From positions 221,634-285,633 of the forward strand of contig JAFWGQ010000014.1 in assembly GCA_017512365.1 (NCBI GenBank): a DNA stretch of 64,000 nucleotides, in the 5' to 3' direction. Position numbers and translations under genes: made by a program. The stretch is from Mogibacterium sp. GTDB taxonomy: Bacteria > Bacillota > Clostridia > Peptostreptococcales > Anaerovoracaceae. The notes beneath the pieces are model-generated. The model was not told the DNA's origin and made no database searches. It saw nothing but the letters and a program-made list of their open reading frames with translations. This document shows positions 35,901-44,900 of this stretch, in pieces. Numbering within the stretch: the stretch's first letter is position 1; each line of letters opens with the position of its first letter.

Positions 35901-38900
35901 GATCGCCGCTTTCATCTACTTCATATACCTTGTAGAAGTACTCTGCAGTCCCGTCCTGCGGCACGGACGCGCCTGAAGCTCTGCCGCTTACGAATATGAT
36001 GTTGGCAAAGTCTACAGATCTGCCTATTGCTCCGACACGTTCTTTTGAGGCGTCTACCGATGTGATGTCATCACGCCCGGTGGATGGATCGCCGTCATCC
36101 GGGAGAGGGACCTTGCGCTTTTCATCTTCTTCATCAGGGCCAAAGTCTATCGGTTTTCCGTCATCGTCGATGCCCTTGATGGCCTCGATCCTGAAGTAGA
36201 ATTTATCCGTGCTGTTCCAGCGGCGTCCCTCAAGTTCTTTGACGACATTAGGTCTGGCAGCGCCCACGCCGTCGTATTCGTTTGTGTTTGTCACCTGTAC
36301 ATTGCTGTCCTGATTTGCCGTGAAATACTGCCCCGTCGACGTTTCAAGCACGCGGTAAACGTATTCAGTGCCGTTCCTGTCGTATTTTTCAAGCTTTTTG
36401 AAGGTATATGAAGACTCGGCAGGATCTATCAGCTTGCCGTCATCGTCATAGAACTCTTCAGTCGTAAATGTATGCGAGACTCCCTCGACTTTTTCCCACT
36501 TATCATCAGGCGTCCACTTTCCGTCTGTTATGCCGGACTCAGGGTTGCTCCTGATATCCGCGTCAGTCGTGCGGTAAAGATCGAATGTCACATTGCTTGT
36601 CGGGATGCCGTCCCAGACTTTTTTGACTGTGAGTTCTGTCAGAAGTATGTTTGTTATCCTGACGTACTTTTCCTTATCTGTGTTCCAGCCTTCCGGAAGC
36701 GAGGTGCTCCAGCTGCTGTTGTCGAGGCTGTACTCGATGAGCGATGTATAATAATCATCCGGCACGGCCATCTCTCTGGCAGTGTATTCGTAAGGCGTAT
36801 TATCCTCATCATACATCGGCAGATACGCAAACTCTGCCTCCCATGCAGGATCATCATCTTTGCGCATGAGTCTCAGATTGTTAGGCAGCAGTGTTCCGTT
36901 TCTGTACAATGCCACTACAACGACATTGCCGCGTTTTGTGTCATCGTTATTGTCTTTCCACTTCTTGCTGACATGCACCTTTGTAGTTGCAGTGTCCGTG
37001 AGCATAATGACGCGCGGTTCAGTATCGCTGCCTTCCCGGATGACCTTAGGCTCGGCAGACTCAAAGTATCCGCTGCCTGCATCGGTCTCAACTATCTCGT
37101 AGATATAGTCATTGCCGTTTTTATCGGTAGCAGGCAGATCCTTGAATGTCACAGGAAGCTTATCGGCCGCGACTGTCGCCTGACCATCTGCGTATGTTAT
37201 CTCTACAGGATCTTCTCCTCCCTGTGCATGCCCGTAGAGCTTGGCGTTTCCGTCGAGTTTATCCAGTATCTCAGTGTTTCCGCCTTCGATCCTGCGGGTA
37301 AGCTGGATCGTGATAGCCGGACGTCCTGCTATAGTCTCCTCATCATTCGTATCATGCCATGTCTTCTCCACTCTGAGATCCATGACATTTCGATAAATGT
37401 TGGTGAACGTTACGTCATAGCCATCTCCGGCGCGCGGGAACTCAAGAGGCTCAGTGAAAGCCTCGTCACTGTAGAACGTGCACCTGGTGTCGATAGTTCC
37501 GTCAAGCTTGTCTATGGCCGTAAGTTTGACATAGATCTCTGTTTTGTCCTTGTCCACTCCGGTCACGCTGTGATCCTTCTCAACGAGCTTCGCTGGGAAT
37601 TCGCCGTATCTGACATCCTTAGGCACAGGCGTCACACCGTCAGAGTAATACAGATCATCTTCAGCTGCCGTTGTATTGTTCAGCAGTTCAAGTCCGATGG
37701 TGTTAGACTGGAAAGTGCCTGCATGATTCTCTGTCGTCTTTTTTATAACGACATCTCCGGTAGAAACTCCGGGACCGCCTGCTATCGGCTTCAGTTCGAA
37801 AGTGAAGCCGTCGCTGTCTATAAGGTAATCCCAGCCCCGATCATCCTCTGAGCTGCCCTTGTCCACGAACTTCCGGAGCTTTATCTCAGCGATGCCTTTA
37901 GCATCATATATGTTAGTAAACAACGGCGCGCTGGCGCGAGGATTCGATGCGTTCTTTGCATCATTCTCAGTATCATAGTATGTAACTGTAGTGCTTAGCG
38001 TTCCCAGGCGGTTATCGCTTACGTCGATGCGAGCGTAGTAAACCAGTCCCTGCGTCTTCGGAGTGAATCCGTCGGCAAGGTTTTCTTCATCCTCAGTGAT
38101 CTTATAGAAGAATGTTCCTTTCAGGAATCCGTCAGCAGCATCATAATCCAGCATTTCATCAGTAAACCGGGTATCCTTTATCGCTGCATAGCGGCCGCCT
38201 ATTCCCGAAACAGGATCGGAATTCCCGGCATATGCCTCGTACTGCCCGTTCGCGTTCATGTTCGCGTTATCGCCTGTACTGCTGTTTCCTGATGCGCCCC
38301 GGTTGTTCGGATCTATCGTATTGCCCGGAAGAGGCACGTCTGATTTATTTATTTTTTTGTTTTGATCGCCGCCCTTGTAACTGTGTATAGTATCTGATTC
38401 ATATGGCTCTATAAAGAACTTGAATCTATCTATATCCTGCCATGAACGTCCTTCAACTTCCTTTATGATATCCATTCCGGCTTTGCCGTTTGCATCATAA
38501 ACATTGTTGAAGTTCGCATAAGATGTGTCTTCATGCTTCTTTGAAGGCTCTTCTCCGCTTATTATCTTATAGACAGGCCCGGACACCTTAAGTTTTCCAT
38601 CGTTGTTGGTCACTGTAACGATGGCATTATAATGAGTTTCCGAGTATTGGATAGAAGTGTTTGTTCCCGGCTTCTCATATATCTCATACACGAAGCTGCG
38701 TCTTTCTGCATATAAGCCGTCGCTCTTCACAAGATCATCCATCGTATATGTGATCGGCCTGAACTCCGTGGTCCCGCTCGTCGAGTACGGTGATACGGAC
38801 GGACTTACAGTCGCTTTTGCTGTCCCGCCTGCAGCTGTCCCGTCAGGCATCGGAACATCGTCCTTGCTGTAATCGTCATCCAGTTCGACTTCTGTCTGAC

Positions 38901-41900
38901 TCTTTGATACTCCGACCGGCTTCATCTCGAAGTCGAATCCGACGCGCGTGATAGGACGCTCGAACAGATACTTATAGACCTTCTGCACGTAAACGCCTTC
39001 AGCATCATATATGTTGCGGACCGTCAGTTTATTTGTTGAAGTTGCCGTGGACGCTGTGGCTATAATATTTCCTTTTCCGTCATCCCTTAATGCAACGGTT
39101 ACCGGATGGGATATCTCAGGGTCATAGGTTATTCCATTCATGACCCATACATGAGCGTCACGCACCTCAATAGGAGTCTCGGTGCCATATACAAGAGTCT
39201 CATCATCCTTCGCAACAGCGCCTGCAGGTATGTCCTCACGTATGTTGTAAGTGACGGAACCATGCGCAGCGTCAGTCTCGGTAAACTTCAGAGTCCCGAG
39301 AGTGACATTTCCTTCACCGTCGTTTGTCTTGCCCTTGATGTCATTTCCGTCCTTATCCTTTACGACCTGTTTATTTGAATCATAAAGCGTAAACCCGAAC
39401 TGACCGGCAGACAGGTTTCCTCCGTCAAGGACTTTTGTGAGTTCAAGAGATAATTCTCCCTCGGCCGTATACCTGTTCTTTATCACAGGATAATGCCCTG
39501 AAGTCGGGTCATTTGAATCGAATATCTTGTTTTCTTCTGCTACGGAGCCTTTGTAATAAATGACATGCGGATCTATGGCAATTCCACTGCTGTCCTTAGC
39601 GATCGTTACAATGATAATGTACCTGGCTGTTTCCTTGATCCCGTAATCGATATGCGGATCTGCCGCAGATGTATCTTCGGTTATTTCATATCTCAGATCT
39701 TTGTGCTTGCCAGCCTTTATGCTGTTATATACAGAATCGAATTTGACAGCCCCGAAGTTTACTTCTCTTGCATTTGTGACCGTCACAGTTTCCGTTGAAC
39801 CAGTAAGAACAGCTCCCGGAGGTATGTCTTCCTGTGAAGGCAGCGGAGCCCCGTCTTTACCGGTAAGGATCAGATCAAAGCTCATGTCCTCAGGCCATAT
39901 AGGAGCATCGCTGCTGTCGACCAGACTCTTGGAGGCGAAGAAATTACGGCTGCTTCCATGCTTGCGGTTTGTTACAACAAGTGCCTGGCTCTCAGGCGCT
40001 GTATCCGAATCATAGTACAGATCAAAGTCAAGCGTGCCGTCGCCCTTATCTTTAGGTACAACTTTTATCGTATGATATCCGGCAACAAGCTTGCTTATGT
40101 CGAGATCCCATTCATCAGCAACGTAGCCGCTGAACTTCGGCTCTTCTTCCGTCACTTTATATACGAACTCCTTGCCTGCATCTGACAGCCTGAATTCACC
40201 GAATGTCCAGATCGCTCTGTGGTTGGTGTCTTCATCGTCTGTCAGTCTTGCGGCTCTGCGCGCTTTTCCAGGCTTCGGCATCGTTGCGGTGGTATATCCT
40301 TCTGGCGCTTCATGCGGCTCAAGCCTGAACCAGAAGTTCATGTCCTCGTCCCAGGAGATGCCGTTCAGCAGCTTGCGCACCATGACGGTGGCATCGCCTT
40401 TCGCGTCATATGTGTTGGTGAAGTCGGCTTCGCTGCCGTCTGCGTAAGTGATCACGGCCTTAAGCTTTCCGTCAGTGTCCTTAGTGACAACGACAGTTAC
40501 GTTCTCTCCGTCCTTGGTATCATTCGTAACGCCGGCAACTTCACCGGACTCAGTCACCTTGAAGCTGTAGGTTCCTGTCTTGCTGAACTGATAGCTGATG
40601 CTTCCTTCGGCATAGCTGTCAGTGTTGCCGGATTTGCCATGGCGAGTCATGTTCGCTATCGTTATGGATTCCGCTGACGAGCTGAATCCGGCGGCCAGTC
40701 TTGCCTTCTCAGCCTTTGAAAGGCTTTCATCAGGAACATACTCCGCCTTGAAAACGAATGCGTCATCAGCTTTCAGATTGCGCCCTCTGAGGATCTTCTT
40801 CACTTTGATGTCCGCATTGACCGTCTGTTCATGCCTGTTCAGGACCTTAGCAGAATCATATTCCGCATCTGCAAGCACTGTGCCGTCATAATTGTCATTT
40901 ATAACATCACCGGCGCTGACGCCGCTGGCAATGCGCGCAGACAGAGTGCCGTCAAGATTATTGACAACTACGACCGTGACCTTTGTTCCGCCGTCAGCCG
41001 GCTGTACGAGGCCTTTATTGTTTTCCGTTATCGGTGTTTCATATACATAAAGATCCTTGTAATAAGTACCGTCCGGATTTTGATCCAGGTTGATCCACTT
41101 GTCCGGAGTGAGCAGATGATCGATCACCTTCATCTGGGCTCTTGCTCTGCCGTTGTCATCAGTGATGATGCGGAATGCTATATCTTCGAAGACTACATCC
41201 TTCGTTTCAGTCAGTCCGTCTTCAGAGAGAACGCCTTCCCTGATGCGGATGCTGTCGCCCACCTTGTCGCCGGAAGCACTCTGTCCGGTGTAAAGCGACA
41301 GCACAAAATCCCAGTCTGACAATCTTGTCGAACCGGTCATGATCTTGGTAGCGTTAATGTCAAGCGTGCCATTTGGCTCCTTGATATTTGTGATGGTCCC
41401 GCCATTCAGCGCTTTATCACCATCCGAATATACAGGCGGCAGATATCCGTCGATCTGATTCTCTGTTACCCAGTATACGTACTCATATCCTTTATCGTCA
41501 TACCTGGCCTGATCCTTGAATGTATATGAAGTTTTGTCGTTGTCCCAGATCGGGGTCGCTGTTACAGACTCTACGTCTGAACCTTCCTTCTTTGACTTCC
41601 TGAACAGATTCAGATCAGGTTTCGGACCCGCTGCATCGTCTTCTTCCCTGTCCTTCCAGACCTTGGTGCCGGTAACATCGATCTTTCCCTCTATGGTGTT
41701 TACGATGGTTCCGCCGTCAAGCGCTTTGTCCGTTCCGCCGCTCTCTCCTGTATTCTCATAAGAAACCGTGTAGCCTTCAGGAGGAGTCTCAGTCACACTG
41801 TAAGTGCGCAATGCGCCATTTTCACTGAATTTACTGAGACCGATGACGGTATAAGTGTGAGTCGCGTCGTCCCAGTCGATATGCGGTTTATCGACAGTGC

Positions 41901-44900
41901 CCGAGCCGCCTCTTGCATCGGTCCAGCTGACAGTCAGCTTTCCTTTCAGTTCGGCCGAATCGCAGTGCGTAAGACCTCCGTCGACCCATTTTTTGGTTCC
42001 CGATATCGACGTGATGTCATATGTGTTGATCACGGTATTTGCAGCCGGTATCACGCTCTTGATGTAATTGGCAGGAACATCGTCATCAGCCTCGTCTACC
42101 GTATAATTGATCTTAGTGCCGTCTGAGTTGTATGCCGGCACTTCCATTACCTTACGCCAAAGGGCATCATTGCTCGTCGCATCCAGTGCTTCTGTAAGCG
42201 CGACTTTTTTAATGCTCGTGTTTCCGCTTACGCTCCATCCGTCTTCAGGCGTGAGTACATTGGCATCTGTCGTGTCGGCGGTCAAAGTCAGGGTCACGCT
42301 GTCAGGCCTCTTTACCTTGCTGATCCCATCCGCATCATTGTCTATCCAGATCTTCTGCAGAATCAGGTCGCGCGATCTGACAGTGTTTTCGAATTTCGCG
42401 CCGTCCTGGTCGTATGTCACTGCAGCGTTCAGGTCTCCTCTGCCGTTATCCGTGACTTTGACCGTTACCGTCTCAGCGTGAGAATCAATAGTGACATCAT
42501 CGGTGCCGCGTCCGTCGACCTGAAGCTCTTTTATCGTATATGTATAGGTCCAAGGCCCGTTGTCCGGATCGGTCGTGTCAGCAGACGTGCATATCCCCTT
42601 CTCCTTGTCCTGATTTACTTTGTCGAGGTTGTACGCGATACTGAAGCTGATCTTTCCGTCCGCATCGTTTGCGTAAGTTCCGATGACATTGCCCTTACAG
42701 TCTTCCAGAGTAAAATAGAAATCGTTCGCTCTGAGAAGCCCTCCATTCAGAACTTTTTCCGCTTCTATGGTGACATTTCCTGACGCGTTGTATTCATTGG
42801 TGAATATCCCGGCTTTGACAATGCTGCTTGAGGCTCCCTGTGTGCTGAAGCCTGTGCCGAGATAGGAATCGCCTGCACCGTCATGGTTGCCGTTAACTGC
42901 AACTACCTTAATATTGCCTGCGCCGTCTTCACGCACGGTAACAGCGACGGTCCTGGAATTTTTGTCGGTCGTTACGCCGCTGCCGTCAGTACTTGTTTCT
43001 TTTATCCTGTATATGAATGTTTTTTCGTAATATCCGGTTTCGGTGCGTACGGCGTCATATGCGCCCGGCTCCGCGGCGGTTCGTTTCAGATCATTCTGCG
43101 TGAATGTGACCGCGCCGAATTCGATCGTGCCGTCCGCCTGATTGCTGACCTTGTTCGGCGCAGGAAGCGGCGCTCCTGCTGTCACTGCTTCGATCTCAAA
43201 TTCGAAATCTCCCGCAGCGAGGTCTCTGCCCTTTATCTTTTTCTGAGCTTTGATGGTCACATCGCCGCTCGCTTCATATTTATTTGTAAATACAGGTCCA
43301 TCCTGCGGTATTTTTGATACAGTTATCTTTCCCGTATTGTCATCGCGTGTGACTTTTACCTTCATCTGGAAAGCAGTTGCCTCGCTATTGTGGGAGTCAT
43401 TCGTATATCCCGGCGCGGCACTGCTGCTCTCCCACACTTTGTATGTGAAGATCCGTTCAGACATATAGTAAGAGCCTACCGCATCGTTCGGAGCAAGAGA
43501 TCTGTCGTCGACGCGCTTTTTGCCTTCAAATGTCCACAGCGATTCGGCCGTATCTCCCTTTGCCGCCTGGCGCTGGGATTCTGTCGCTTCAGCATATTTT
43601 ACAGTTCCGGCATCATAAGTAGTGCCGTCAACTACTATTGCCTCTGAATTGACAGCGTCATCAGGGATCGGGCCATATACAGTATTGCCGTAGGTCCATT
43701 CTATAACCTGTTCCTTGCCCTGCTCTGATTTCTTTATCTCTTTTTTCAGATCATCATTTTTGTATGTGATCGCTTTGTCGAAGCCGATCACGGCCTGGAC
43801 ATCATTGGTCCCGCCCTCTCCGGCATTCGTGGTCTTTATCTTCTGAGTTGAACTGACTGCTGTGCCGCCGTAAGTTCCTCCCGGCATAGGAGTATTATTA
43901 GCCCTGAGCTTTGTATCGACTCCATAGCCTTCTTCCGTATCCACAGCTTTTATGGTGAAGCTGTTTTTGTACTGATCCGCCGATATCGGACGGCCGTTCA
44001 GATCCTTTATTATCTCAGGCTCAAAATCCGTTTTATTATCATAATCGTTTTCGAAATATACAGGCTTGAGATCGACTTTCGCTATGTCAAGATCGCTTGA
44101 CTGACTTGCAGTAGCATCAACACCGCCAATATAGAACTTGCCTGCTAGCTCATCGTAGACTACGTCTACAGTCAGTACCTGCATGGCGGAGTCATTTTCC
44201 ACCATTGGTCCGTGCTCAGGATTCTCACTTACCGTGTACTTGAACACAGCGGAATAAACGCTGCCTTTTGCGCCGTCCACGAAAACGCCTGCGCCCGGCA
44301 GCGATTCAAAGGCAGTCCTGTCCGCAGCATCATTCATGTCGAAAGTCCTTGTGACCTTCTTCTGTGTTGCAGGATCCGCATACGTCAGAGTCCAGAAACG
44401 CACCCTCGATCTTTCTTTATCAGAAGCCGAAGCATAAGTGACTGCTTTTTCCTTAAGATCGCTCTTCCGGTATGAGATAACTCCGAAAGCTGCGGTCTTC
44501 CTGGCCTCATTGATCTTTCCGGCAGTAGTAGTCGAAGCTACTACCTTGTCCGGCTCATCGTCTCCCCTTCCCGGTATCTTTACGGATGTCTTTACAGGCA
44601 TAGGAGTCCCGTCTTCGCCGGCAAGTATGAACACGTAGTCTTCATTGCTTCCGAATGCGCGTCCGTCAAGAGCCTTCTGTACGGATATCCTGGCTGTAGC
44701 GACCGGCTCGAGGCTGTTTATCAGGTTGTACCCGAAGTCCGCGTCCAGATCCCCGTTTGAAGTCACTGTAAGAGAATAACCTGCAGGTACGTCCTCATCT
44801 ACCGTATAGGTGATCTCCTTTCCTGATTCGTCGTACTTAGGAAGGAAGTTGACCCAGTAAGAATCGCCGGTAGCCTCGAACTCGCCGGTAGTTGAGTTGT

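Noticed and set aside
36472-37851. 459-codon plus-strand open frame inside the giant adhesin gene
   Set aside because: Antisense shadow; the minus frame is continuous for 5,650 codons with repeated domain signatures.
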